From Agrococcus sp. Marseille-Q4369 (GTDB lineage Bacteria; Actinomycetota; Actinomycetes; Actinomycetales; Microbacteriaceae), in NCBI RefSeq assembly GCF_018308945.1, contig NZ_CP070501.1, positions 124,001 through 188,000 of the forward strand: a stretch of DNA of 64,000 bases, written 5' to 3'. A program made the translations under genes and the position numbers. The notes under the pieces are model-generated. The model had not been told where the DNA came from. It saw only the letters and a program-made list of their open reading frames with translations, and did not search any database. Below are positions 25,546 to 33,814 of this stretch, piece after piece. Position 1 is the first letter of the stretch, and each line of letters starts with the position of its first letter.

Positions 25546-26964
25546 TCAGCCGAGGATGCGCTTCGCGAGCTTGCCCCGCCACGAGCTGAACGGCGGGTAG
25601 ATCACCCGCAGCGTGTCGATGCCGGTGGGCTTCGACAGCACGGGCTTCCGGTGGCTGAACGCCTCGAACGAGTGCTTGCCGTGGTACGCGCCCGAGCCGC
25701 TCTCGCCCACGCCGCCGAACGGCAGCCCGGCCGCGCCGACGTGCGCCACGGCGATGTTGACGCCGAGCGCCCCCGACGAGGTCTCGCGCTCGACGCGACG
25801 CACCGCATCCCGGTCCCTCGCGAAGACGTACAGCGCGAGCGGCTTCTCGGCGCCGCGCATCGTCTCGAGGAAGCCGTCGACGCCGTCGACCGGCAGCACC
25901 GGCAGGATCGGGCCGAAGATCTCCTCCTGCATGACGGGGGATGCGTCGTCGACGTCGACGAGGATCGTCGGCGCGAGGAAGCGATCGGCCTCGTCGACCT
26001 CGCCGCCCGTCACCGCGGTGCCGCTGCCGAGCAGCCCCCGGAGGCGCTCGAGGTGTCGGCCGTTGACGATGCGGCCGTAGTCGGGGGAGGTGCGCGCGTC
26101 GCCGAGCTGCTCGGCGGTCGCGCGGCGCAGCTCCTCGACGAGGTCGTCGGCGATCTCGCGGTCGACGCGGATGTGGTCGGGGGCGACGCACGTCTGGCCG
26201 GCGTTGATCCACTTGCCCCACGCGAGCCGCCGCGCGGTCGCCGGGATGTCGGCGGAGCGGTGCACGTAGGCGGGGCTCTTGCCGCCGAGCTCGAGGATCG
26301 TGGGGGTCAGGTGCTTCGCGGCCGCCGCCGCGACGACGCGGGCGATCTTCGCGTTGCCGGTGTAGAAGATGAGGTCCCAGCGCTGCTCGAGGAGCGCCGT
26401 CGTCTCGTCGACCGCGCCCTCGACGACGCGCACCGAGCGCGGGTCGAGGTGCTGCGGCGCGAGCTCGGCGAGCAGCGCCGACGTCGCGGGCGCGACCTCG
26501 CTCGGCTTCACGACCGCGGCGCAGCCCGCCGCGATCGCGCCGATGAGCGGGGCGAGCGCGAGCTGCAGCGGGTAGTTCCACGGCGCGATGATGAGCGCGG
26601 CGCCGAGCGGCTGGGCGATCGTCCTCGCGACCGCCGGCTGGAGCGCGAGCGGCGCGGCGACCGGTCGCGGCGCCATCCAGCGGCGCAGCGACCGCTTCGC
26701 CGCGCGCGCCTCCGCGACGAGGAACCCGATCTCGGTCAGGTGCGCCTCGATCTCGCCCTTGCCGAGGTCGGCCCCCAGCGCCGCCTCCCAGCGCGAGGTG
26801 TGCTGCAGCAGCATCGCCATGAGCCCGTCGAGCTGCCGCTCGCGGTACTCGCGCGGGCGCGTCAGCCCGCTCTCGACCGCCTCTCGCAGCTCGGCGGCGA
26901 GGCCGTCGATGGATGCGTTGGGCCGGCTCTCGGGGCGGGCGTCGATCGTTGCGCGGTCGCTCAT
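25546..26964 (-). CDS. Aldehyde dehydrogenase, short class 3-like
   Basis: This 472-residue NAD(P)-dependent enzyme shows the membrane-associated/class 3 pattern: APWNYPLQLALAPLIGAIAA, the glutamate in LELGGKSPAYV, and the catalytic cysteine in NAGQTCVAPDHI. It ends with FGGVGESGSGAYHGKHSFEAF, typical of coniferyl or fatty aldehyde dehydrogenases. The exact aldehyde is unknown. CAGCAT ends 6 bases before ATG 26964, so it may be leaderless. It is immediately downstream of the two GNAT genes but probably separately transcribed. Confidence 0.92.
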   Translation of the reverse strand: MSDRATIDARPESRPNASIDGLAAELREAVESGLTRPREYRERQLDGLMAMLLQHTSRWEAALGADLGKGEIEAHLTEIGFLVAEARAAKRSLRRWMAPRPVAAPLALQPAVARTIAQPLGAALIIAPWNYPLQLALAPLIGAIAAGCAAVVKPSEVAPATSALLAELAPQHLDPRSVRVVEGAVDETTALLEQRWDLIFYTGNAKIARVVAAAAAKHLTPTILELGGKSPAYVHRSADIPATARRLAWGKWINAGQTCVAPDHIRVDREIADDLVEELRRATAEQLGDARTSPDYGRIVNGRHLERLRGLLGSGTAVTGGEVDEADRFLAPTILVDVDDASPVMQEEIFGPILPVLPVDGVDGFLETMRGAEKPLALYVFARDRDAVRRVERETSSGALGVNIAVAHVGAAGLPFGGVGESGSGAYHGKHSFEAFSHRKPVLSKPTGIDTLRVIYPPFSSWRGKLAKRILG

Positions 26965-26970
26965 GCGCCC

Positions 26971-26976
26971 ATGCTG
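26971..26976 (-). promoter_or_regulatory. -10-like element before aldehyde dehydrogenase
   Basis: CAGCAT on the minus strand ends 6 bases before ATG 26964; a weaker match to the pattern. Confidence 0.35.
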
Positions 26977-26986
26977 GCAGGCGTGG

Positions 26987-28102
26987 CTATGGCCGGGCTC
27001 CATCGGCCGCAGCTCCGTCGTCGAGCCGCTTCTGCCACGCGCCCTCCGCGCCGACCGCGACGAAGCCGAGCGCCTCGTTGACGGCGAGCATCGGGCGGTT
27101 CTCGCTCGCGTTCCAGGTGATGACGCGCGTGCGGTCGGGGTGGAGGCGGCCGAGCTGCAGCAGGTTCTCGGCCTTCACGAGCATGCCGAGCCGGTGCCCG
27201 CGGTGGTCGGCGTGCACGAGGGTGTCCTCCTGGAACGCTGGGCGCCCGGGCGCGGGGAGCACGAGCACTGTGAACGCGACGGCCTCGCCGCTCGCGCGGT
27301 GGATCGCGACCGCCTGCAGGAGCGTCTGCCCCGCTTCGGTCAGCTCGGCCTCGAGCCGCTGCACGCGTGCGGCGTCCCACCGCTCGTCGTCGACGTCGAG
27401 GCCCGCGGCCGGCGCGTCGGTGACCATGCGGCCGTGCAGCGCAGCCATCGCGCCCAGCAGCTCCGTCGGCGTCGGGCCCTGCCAGGCGCGGGTCTCGTAG
27501 TCCTCGCCCGCGTGCGCGAGCGCATCCGCCCGGTGCCGCTCGAGGTCGGCGCGCGCGGCCTCGACGTCGAGCTCCGAGATGCGGTCGATCTGCTCGAGCG
27601 TGTAGCCGAGCGACGTCGCGAGCCGCGCGGGCGCGTCGAGCGCGATCGCGCCGTGCCCGCTCACCGCCGCCATCGCCTCGTCGCCCTCAGCAGGCGGCCG
27701 GTGGTCGACCCACGACTGCAGCGTCGTCGCGCCGAGCTCGCGCGCGATCCGCTCGAGCCGCTCCGCGATCGCGCGGCCGACGCCGCGCCCGCGCTCCTCG
27801 GGCACGACCCACGCCGAGACGAAGGCGATGCGCGAGCCCTCCTCGGCGTTGATCGACGCGATCGCGCGGCCGACGTCGCGGCCGCCCTCGATGACGAGGA
27901 AGCGCCGCGTCACCTCGTCGTCGGGGTGCCGCAGGCTCGCGACGATCTCGTCGACCGTCGTGTCGTGCGCGTCGTCGCCCCAGTGCGCCTGGGTGACGCG
28001 GTTCGCGGCGTCGACGTAGCGGGCGATGCGCGAGAGCCGTGGCTCGTCGAAGTCGCCTGCAGGTGCCTCGAGCTCGAGCCACTCGAGCTGCATCTCCGTC
28101 AT
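26987..28102 (-). CDS. Double-domain GNAT acetyltransferase A
   Basis: This 371-residue protein has two GNAT-like halves. The first has a clear acetyl-CoA loop, VVPEERGRGVGRAIAERLE; the second has HADHRGHRLGMLVKAENL and the ending ASENRPMLAVNEALGFVAVG. It resembles the actinobacterial double-GNAT group that includes mycothiol synthase, but the length and context do not identify a substrate. The ATG at 28102 overlaps the stop of the upstream paralogue (ATGA). The two genes look like a tandem duplication. Confidence 0.85.
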   Translation of the reverse strand: MTEMQLEWLELEAPAGDFDEPRLSRIARYVDAANRVTQAHWGDDAHDTTVDEIVASLRHPDDEVTRRFLVIEGGRDVGRAIASINAEEGSRIAFVSAWVVPEERGRGVGRAIAERLERIARELGATTLQSWVDHRPPAEGDEAMAAVSGHGAIALDAPARLATSLGYTLEQIDRISELDVEAARADLERHRADALAHAGEDYETRAWQGPTPTELLGAMAALHGRMVTDAPAAGLDVDDERWDAARVQRLEAELTEAGQTLLQAVAIHRASGEAVAFTVLVLPAPGRPAFQEDTLVHADHRGHRLGMLVKAENLLQLGRLHPDRTRVITWNASENRPMLAVNEALGFVAVGAEGAWQKRLDDGAAADGARP

Positions 28103-29190
28103 CGCGCGTCCTTCCGCTGCCACTGCGCCTCGTACGCGATCGGCTCGAAGCCGCATCGCTCGTTCACCGCGAGCATGGGCCGGTTCTCCTCCGCGTTCCA
28201 GGTGACGATGCGCGTGAGCTCGGGTCGCAGCTCCCGCAGCCGCAGCATGTTGTCGAGCTTCAGCAGCATGCCGAGCCCGTGGCCGCGGTGCGGCTGCGTC
28301 ACGAGGGTGTCGTGCTGGCGAGCGACGCCGCCGGTCGTCGGCAGGATGAGGGTCGAGAAGCCCGCGAGCTGCCCGCTCGCCCGCTCGCGCGCCGCGACCG
28401 TCAGGAGCGAGCGGCCGCCGCCCTGCTTCGACTGCTCGAACGCGGCGAGGCGCGCGTCGTCCCACGTCTCGGGCTCCCACGCGAGCCCCGCGACGGGTGC
28501 GTCGACCGACATCCGCTCGTGCAGCATCCGCATGCCCTCGCGGTGCTCGGCGGGCGTCTCGCCGACCCACCGCTCGAGGTCGTACCCGCTCGCGCGCTCG
28601 AGTCCTGCCGCGTGCCGCGCCTCGAGGTCGCCCAGCTGCGAGAGGTCGGCGACGCTCACGCGGTAGACCTGCTCGAGCTCGAAGCCGCGCGCGACGAGCG
28701 GCGCGACCTCCGGATGCGTCGGGTCGGCCGCACCGTGCCCCGTGCGGGCGCTCACGCCCCCGATGCGCGCGCCGACGGTGGAGGCCACGATCGTCGAGCG
28801 GCCCAGCGCGCTCGCCTCGTCGATGCCGCGCGCGACGAGCGCCTCGGCGATCGCGGCCTGCTCGAGCGCGGGGAGCGCGGGATCGAGCTGGACGCCGAGG
28901 TCGGCGACGTCGGTCGAGTCGATGAGCGTCGTGTACATCGTCAGCACGCCCGCGAGCCGCTCGCCGCACCACGCGAGCAGGCGGTGGATGCGCTCGGTCT
29001 CGTCCGAGCGCAGGAGCGCGACGAACTCGGCGAGCGTGTTCGTGTAGAGGCCGTCGCCGAAGCGCGCGGCGTTCGCGCGCTCGTTGAGCTCGAACGCGAG
29101 CCGCAGCTCGTCGTCGGGCTCGCTAGCGGGGTCGAGGCGGGGGTCGACGGCATCGGGGAGCGGCGCAGCGGGGCGGATGTCGATCTGCAT
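28099..29190 (-). CDS. Double-domain GNAT acetyltransferase B
   Basis: This 363-residue paralogue of the following gene keeps the C-terminal acetyl-CoA loop (QPHRGHGLGMLLKLDNML) and the ending AEENRPMLAVNERCGFEPIA. In the N-terminal half the RGxGxG loop is not recognisable (region around residues 110-140), so probably only one half binds acetyl-CoA. The start is ATG 29190, divergent from smc with 123 bases between. It overlaps gene A by four bases. Confidence 0.83.
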   Translation of the reverse strand: MQIDIRPAAPLPDAVDPRLDPASEPDDELRLAFELNERANAARFGDGLYTNTLAEFVALLRSDETERIHRLLAWCGERLAGVLTMYTTLIDSTDVADLGVQLDPALPALEQAAIAEALVARGIDEASALGRSTIVASTVGARIGGVSARTGHGAADPTHPEVAPLVARGFELEQVYRVSVADLSQLGDLEARHAAGLERASGYDLERWVGETPAEHREGMRMLHERMSVDAPVAGLAWEPETWDDARLAAFEQSKQGGGRSLLTVAARERASGQLAGFSTLILPTTGGVARQHDTLVTQPHRGHGLGMLLKLDNMLRLRELRPELTRIVTWNAEENRPMLAVNERCGFEPIAYEAQWQRKDAR

Positions 29191-29282
29191 GGGTCCTGCC
29201 GCTCTGCACCGGCGCCATGCCGGCGGGCAGCATTGCAGGATAGGGGCGCGCGCGCCTGCCGTGCAACACGCGAGGCGGCGAC

Positions 29283-29288
29283 TACGGT
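29283..29288 (+). promoter_or_regulatory. -10 element of smc
   Basis: TACGGT lies 25 bases before the smc ATG; the short leader contains CGGGAG as a ribosome site. Confidence 0.4.
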
Positions 29289-29313
29289 GGTGCGAGCAAG
29301 AACCGGGAGCCGC

Positions 29314-32300
29314 ATGCACCTCAAGACCCTCACCGTCAAGGGCTTCAAGTCGTTCGCGCGCGCCACGACGTTCCAGTTCGAGCCGGGCGTCACGTGCGTC
29401 GTCGGCCCGAACGGCTCCGGCAAGTCGAACGTCGTCGACGCCCTCGCGTGGGTGATGGGCGAGCAGGGCGCGAAGACGCTCCGCGGCGGCAAGATGGAGG
29501 ACGTCATCTTCGCCGGCACGGCGACGACCGGTCCGCTCGGCCGCGCGCACGTCGAGCTCGTGATCGACAACGCCGACGGCGCGCTGCCGATCGAGTACGC
29601 CGAGGTGCAGATCTCCCGCACCCTCTTCCGCAACGGCGGCTCGGAGTACGCGATCAACGGCGAGTCGTGCCGGCTGCTCGACGTGCAGGAGCTGCTGAGC
29701 GACTCGGGCCTCGGCCGCGAGATGCACGTCATCGTCGGCCAGGGGCAGCTCGACAGCGTGCTGCAGGCGACGCCCGCCGACCGCCGCGGCTACATCGAGG
29801 AGGCCGCGGGCATCCTCAAGCACCGGCGCCGCAAGGAGAAGACGCTCCGCAAGCTCGACGCGATGCAGGCCAACCTCACGCGCCTGCAGGACCTCACGGG
29901 CGAGATCCGCCGGCAGCTGAAGCCCTTGGGCCAGCAGGCCGAGATCGCGAAGGAGGCCGCGACGATCCAGGCGACCGTGCGCGACGCCCGCGCTCGCCTT
30001 ATCGCCGACGAGGTCATCGGCCTGCGCGGCCAGCTCGAGGCCGCCGCGCGCTCCGAGTCGGAGCGGAAGTCCGAGCGCATCGTGCTGCAGGAGCAGCTCG
30101 AGCAGGCGAAGCTGCGCGCGAGCCGCATCGAGGAGTCGATGGTCGGCGACGACGTCGATCAGGCCCGCACCGTCGCGCACGCGCTCGAGCGCGAGCTCTC
30201 GCGGCTGCAGTCGCTCCACGCGCTCGCCGGCCAGCGGCTCGCGCTGCTCGAGGAGGCGCCCGAGATGGGCGACGCCGGCCCGCTCGTGACGCCCGACATG
30301 GTTGCCGCCGCGCGCGACGAGGCGCGAGCGCTGCAGGACCGGGTGGCGGATGCCGAGGGTCGCCTCGCGAAGGCGGCCTCGGCGACCGCCGTGGCGCGCG
30401 CGAACCTCGACTCGCTCGACGAGGAGATCGCCGCGCAGGCGGCGCTCGTCTCGAAGCACGACCTCGAGGCGGCCGGGCACCGATCGAAGGTCGACGTCGC
30501 GCAGTCGACGCTCGCCGCCCGCGAAGCGGAGGTCACGCGCCGCGAGGCGGCGCTCGCGAACGCCGAGCAGCGGCTCGCCGACGCCACCGAGGCGGCCGAG
30601 GGGCTCGGCGACGCGGAGGAGGCGGGCGACGCCGAGGCGCTCGCGGTCGCCTACCGCGAGGCCGACGAGCGGCAAGCCGCCCTCTCCGGCGACCTCGACG
30701 AGCGGCGCGACGCCCTGCACCGCGTCGAGCGGGAGCGCGATGCCCTCGCGGCCCGCGCCTCGGCGCTCACGGTCGCGCTCGACGCGGGGAACGCATCCGC
30801 GGGTCTGCTCGGTGCCGGCATCGACGGGCTCACGGGGCTCGTGGCCGAGCACGTGAAGGTGAAGAAGGGCTTCGAGGCGGCGATCGCGGCGGCGCTCGGC
30901 ACGCTCGGCGAGGCCGTGCTCGCCGAGTCGCGAGGTGCGGCCGCCGCGGCGATCGAGCACGCGCACGAGGCCGGGCTCGGCCGCATCGAGGCGGTCGTCG
31001 GCGATGCCGTGCCGATGCGCTTCGACGTGCCGGCGCTCGAGGGCGCCGTGCACGCGCCGACGGTCGTGGATGCGCCGGCCGGTGTGCTCGGGGTGCTCGC
31101 GCTGACGTTCGTCGTCGACTCGCTCGACGGCGCGCGGGAGGCGGGGCCGCGGATCGCGGCGCTCGAGCTCGGCGGGCCGGTGACGATCGTCACGCGCCGC
31201 GGCGACTTCGTGAGCGAGTACCTCATGCGCGGCGGCTCCGACGACGCGCAGTCGCGGCTCGAGCTGCTCGCCGAGCGCGACGCGGCGACCGAGCAGCTCG
31301 AGCGGCTGCGCGCCGACATCGAGCGCGAGGCCGAGGCGCTCGAGCGCGCCCGGCAGGCGCACCAGCAGGCCAAGCGCGCCGCGGCCGACGCGCTCGAGCA
31401 GCTGCGCGCGCACGACGCGGCCTCCGCGGCGCGCGGCGAGGAGCGCTCGCGCGTGCGCGCGCGGCTCGAGTCGGCGACCGGCGAGCACGAGCGGGCGCGC
31501 GCGGCGCTCGCCGAGGCGCGCACGGGCGTGACGGATGCGTCGGCGGGCGTCGAGGCGGCGCAGCGGGCGCTCGACCGCTTCCTCGCCGAGCCGCGGCCGA
31601 TCCTCGACGCGTCCGCGCGCGACGGCGTGCTCGCCGAGCTCGAGGCGGCGCGCCAGGCTGAGACCGACCTCCGGATCGAGCTCGAGACGGCCCGCGAGCG
31701 CGTGCGGGCCGAGCTCGCGCGCGCCGAGTCGCTCGCGCGCGACGTCGAGGCGCAGCGGGCGCGCGCCGAGGAGGCAGCGCGCCGCGCGGTGCTGCGCGAG
31801 CGGCAGCGCGAGCAAGCCTCGCGCGTGCTCGACGCGATCCCGCCCGTGCTCGGCGTCGCCGAGCGCTCGGTCGCCGAGGCGCGCGGCGTGCTCGCCGAGC
31901 GGGAGGCGGCGCGCCGCGACCGCAACGAGGAGCTCGGGAGGCTGCGCCGGAGCGAGGGGGCGCTCCGCGAGCGCCTGCAGGAGCTCACCGAGCACGTGCA
32001 CGTCGCAGAGATGGAGGCGTACGAGCAGAAGCTGCACCTCTCGAACCTGCTCGAGCGCGCCGGGAGCGAGCTCGGCCTCGAGGAGGCGGTGCTCGTCGCG
32101 GAGTACGCGCCGGGGGAGGACTGGGATCGCAGGGCCGAGCAGGCGCGGCTCAAGCAGGCCGAGGGCAAGCTCGCGCGGCTCGGACGCGTCAACCCGCTCG
32201 CGCTCGAGGAGTTCGCGGCGCTCGAGCAGCGCCACACGTTCCTCACCGAGCAGCTCGCCGACCTCGCGAAGACGCGGAAGGACCTCGAGCAGATCATCGC

Positions 32301-32796
32301 CGACCTCGACGTCACGATGGAGGCGATCTTCGCTGCGGCGTTCGAGGACACGAAGGCGGCGTTCACCGAGGTCTTCCCGATCCTCTTCCCGGGCGGCTCG
32401 GGCGCGCTCGCGCTCACCGATCCCGAGAACATGCTCGAGACGGGCGTCGAGGTGACGGTGCGGCCGGCGGGCAAGAAGATCGACCGCATCTCGCTGCTCT
32501 CGGGCGGCGAGCGATCGCTCGCGGCCGTCGCGCTCATGGTGGCGATCTTCAAGGCGCGGCCGAGCCCGTTCTACATCATGGACGAGGTGGAGGCGGCGCT
32601 CGACGACGCGAACCTCGGCCGGCTGCTGACGGTGTTCGAGCAGCTGCGCGAGAGCTCGCAGCTCATCATCATCACCCACCAGAAGCGCACGATGGAGATC
32701 GCGGATGCGCTCTACGGCGTCTCGATGCGGCAGGACGGAGTCTCGGCGGTCGTCGGGCAGCGCACGACCCGCGAGCGGGAGCCCGTCGACGCCTGA
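29314..32796 (+). CDS. smc: Chromosome segregation protein SMC
   Basis: This 1160-residue ATPase has Walker A GPNGSGKSN (residues 31-39), the arginine-rich ILKHRRRKEKTL entry to the first coiled coil, a hinge near residues 490-640 with GAGIDGLTGLVAEHV and EYLMRGGSDD, a second long Ala/Glu/Arg coiled coil, the signature LSGGERSL and Walker B FYIMDEVEAALDD. It compacts and separates chromosomes with ScpA and ScpB, which are not in this window. Upstream of ftsY is its usual neighbourhood, although here about 6.6 kb of accessory genes lie between them. Confidence 0.97.
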   Translation: MHLKTLTVKGFKSFARATTFQFEPGVTCVVGPNGSGKSNVVDALAWVMGEQGAKTLRGGKMEDVIFAGTATTGPLGRAHVELVIDNADGALPIEYAEVQISRTLFRNGGSEYAINGESCRLLDVQELLSDSGLGREMHVIVGQGQLDSVLQATPADRRGYIEEAAGILKHRRRKEKTLRKLDAMQANLTRLQDLTGEIRRQLKPLGQQAEIAKEAATIQATVRDARARLIADEVIGLRGQLEAAARSESERKSERIVLQEQLEQAKLRASRIEESMVGDDVDQARTVAHALERELSRLQSLHALAGQRLALLEEAPEMGDAGPLVTPDMVAAARDEARALQDRVADAEGRLAKAASATAVARANLDSLDEEIAAQAALVSKHDLEAAGHRSKVDVAQSTLAAREAEVTRREAALANAEQRLADATEAAEGLGDAEEAGDAEALAVAYREADERQAALSGDLDERRDALHRVERERDALAARASALTVALDAGNASAGLLGAGIDGLTGLVAEHVKVKKGFEAAIAAALGTLGEAVLAESRGAAAAAIEHAHEAGLGRIEAVVGDAVPMRFDVPALEGAVHAPTVVDAPAGVLGVLALTFVVDSLDGAREAGPRIAALELGGPVTIVTRRGDFVSEYLMRGGSDDAQSRLELLAERDAATEQLERLRADIEREAEALERARQAHQQAKRAAADALEQLRAHDAASAARGEERSRVRARLESATGEHERARAALAEARTGVTDASAGVEAAQRALDRFLAEPRPILDASARDGVLAELEAARQAETDLRIELETARERVRAELARAESLARDVEAQRARAEEAARRAVLRERQREQASRVLDAIPPVLGVAERSVAEARGVLAEREAARRDRNEELGRLRRSEGALRERLQELTEHVHVAEMEAYEQKLHLSNLLERAGSELGLEEAVLVAEYAPGEDWDRRAEQARLKQAEGKLARLGRVNPLALEEFAALEQRHTFLTEQLADLAKTRKDLEQIIADLDVTMEAIFAAAFEDTKAAFTEVFPILFPGGSGALALTDPENMLETGVEVTVRPAGKKIDRISLLSGGERSLAAVALMVAIFKARPSPFYIMDEVEAALDDANLGRLLTVFEQLRESSQLIIITHQKRTMEIADALYGVSMRQDGVSAVVGQRTTREREPVDA

Positions 32797-32818
32797 GGGC
32801 CTCGCGCCGGGCCACTGA

Positions 32819-32903
32819 GGGAGTCGCTTCGCACCTCGTTGCATCGCGGGGAGTCGTTTCTCGACTCCGCGGGAGACATCGACTCCCGCCGTGGCGGAGT
32901 CGT
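32819..32903. repeat. GGAGTCG/CGACTCC repeat cluster
   Basis: Five copies of GAGTCG or its inverse CGACTC lie within 85 bases after smc, forming overlapping hairpins. The 257-base gap 32797-33053 carries no gene I can support. Confidence 0.6.
32850..32868 (+). terminator. Hairpin after smc
   Basis: GGAGTCG and CGACTCC form a 7-bp stem with a TTTCT loop; a second hairpin with the same stem words follows at 32881-32903. It probably ends smc transcription. Confidence 0.5.
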
Positions 32904-32972
32904 CGGCCGAGGGGACGGCACGACAGCCCGCGGACGGTCAACAGTGCTGCGAACGGCGGCGGAATGGCGATT

Positions 32973-33032
32973 CGGTCGCGAGGAGCGGCGGATCTGCGCC
33001 GAGCGGACGCGGATCACCGCTCCTCGCGACCG
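32973..33032. repeat. 16-bp perfect inverted repeat, 28-base loop
   Basis: CGGTCGCGAGGAGCGG (32973-32988) is complementary to 33017-33032. It lies after the stops of both smc and the opposing lipoprotein gene and could act as a terminator in either direction. Confidence 0.7.
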
Positions 33033-33053
33033 CACGGCGGCGGGCGAGCAGCC

Positions 33054-33731
33054 TCAGCGCAGCGCCGACTCGACGAACACGACGCCGTCGCCGTAGATCT
33101 CGTCGAGCGCCGCCTGCATCGAGCCGTCGTCGAAGGTGACCGAGAGCACGACGACGCCGTCCATGCCGACGTGCCCCAGCACATCCGCCCGCTCGAGCGA
33201 GTCGAGGTCGGCCTGCACCGCCGCGATCGTCGCCTCGTCGAGGTCTCCCGTCGGGTACTCGATCGCCGGCATCGTGATCGCCGCGAGGTCGAGCAGATCG
33301 CCGGCCTGCGTGACGGTGTGCGAGGCGGCGTCGTAGGTGACCTGCATCGCGACCTGCGCCCAGCGCACGCCCTCCATCTCGACGGGCTCGAGCTGCGCCC
33401 AGTCGAAGCGGGCGAGCGCGGGGCCGGAGCACTGCGGGGGTGCCGACTCCATGACCGGCCCGAGGCACAGGATCGGCTCGCCGTCGTCGAGCACGAGCCC
33501 GATCGCCATCACGGGCTCCGTGGCGCTCGGCATCGGCAGGCCGGCCAGCTGGGCCTGCGCATCGGCGCCCGTCGCGACCGGCTGGGCCGGCGCCGCGGGG
33601 GCGGACGTCGCAGACGGGGCCGGCCCGCCGGAGCTGCCTGGACCAGCCGTCGCGCAGCCCGCGACGGCGAGGAGGACGACGGTGGCGGCGAGGCCGCCCA
33701 TCGGGATGCGGCGGCAAGCGATGGAGCTCAT
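33054..33731 (-). CDS. Putative lipoprotein of unknown function
   Basis: This 225-residue protein has a type II signal peptide: basic start, hydrophobic core GGLAATVVLLAVAG, and cysteine 26 in LAVAGC. A Gly/Ser/Ala/Pro linker follows, then a roughly 170-residue soluble domain containing two cysteines (ILCLGPVMESAPPQC) that could pair. I do not recognise the domain. It is probably anchored on the outer face of the membrane and is a monocistronic leaderless gene. Confidence 0.75.
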   Translation of the reverse strand: MSSIACRRIPMGGLAATVVLLAVAGCATAGPGSSGGPAPSATSAPAAPAQPVATGADAQAQLAGLPMPSATEPVMAIGLVLDDGEPILCLGPVMESAPPQCSGPALARFDWAQLEPVEMEGVRWAQVAMQVTYDAASHTVTQAGDLLDLAAITMPAIEYPTGDLDEATIAAVQADLDSLERADVLGHVGMDGVVVLSVTFDDGSMQAALDEIYGDGVVFVESALR

Positions 33732-33737
33732 GGCCTC

Positions 33738-33743
33738 ACGGTA
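33738..33743 (-). promoter_or_regulatory. -10 element, leaderless start of lipoprotein gene
   Basis: TACCGT on the minus strand ends 6 bases before ATG 33731. Confidence 0.5.
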
Positions 33744-33814
33744 GGTCGGCGCCCCGCGAAGCGCAGCCCAACGTTCGCGACGATTCGATCGTCACGCCCC
33801 GATCGAGGCGGACG

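Noticed and set aside
28099-32844. Giant 1581-residue minus-strand frame over smc
   Set aside because: Only its last 363 codons are a real gene (GNAT B); the rest is antisense to smc and has shadow composition.
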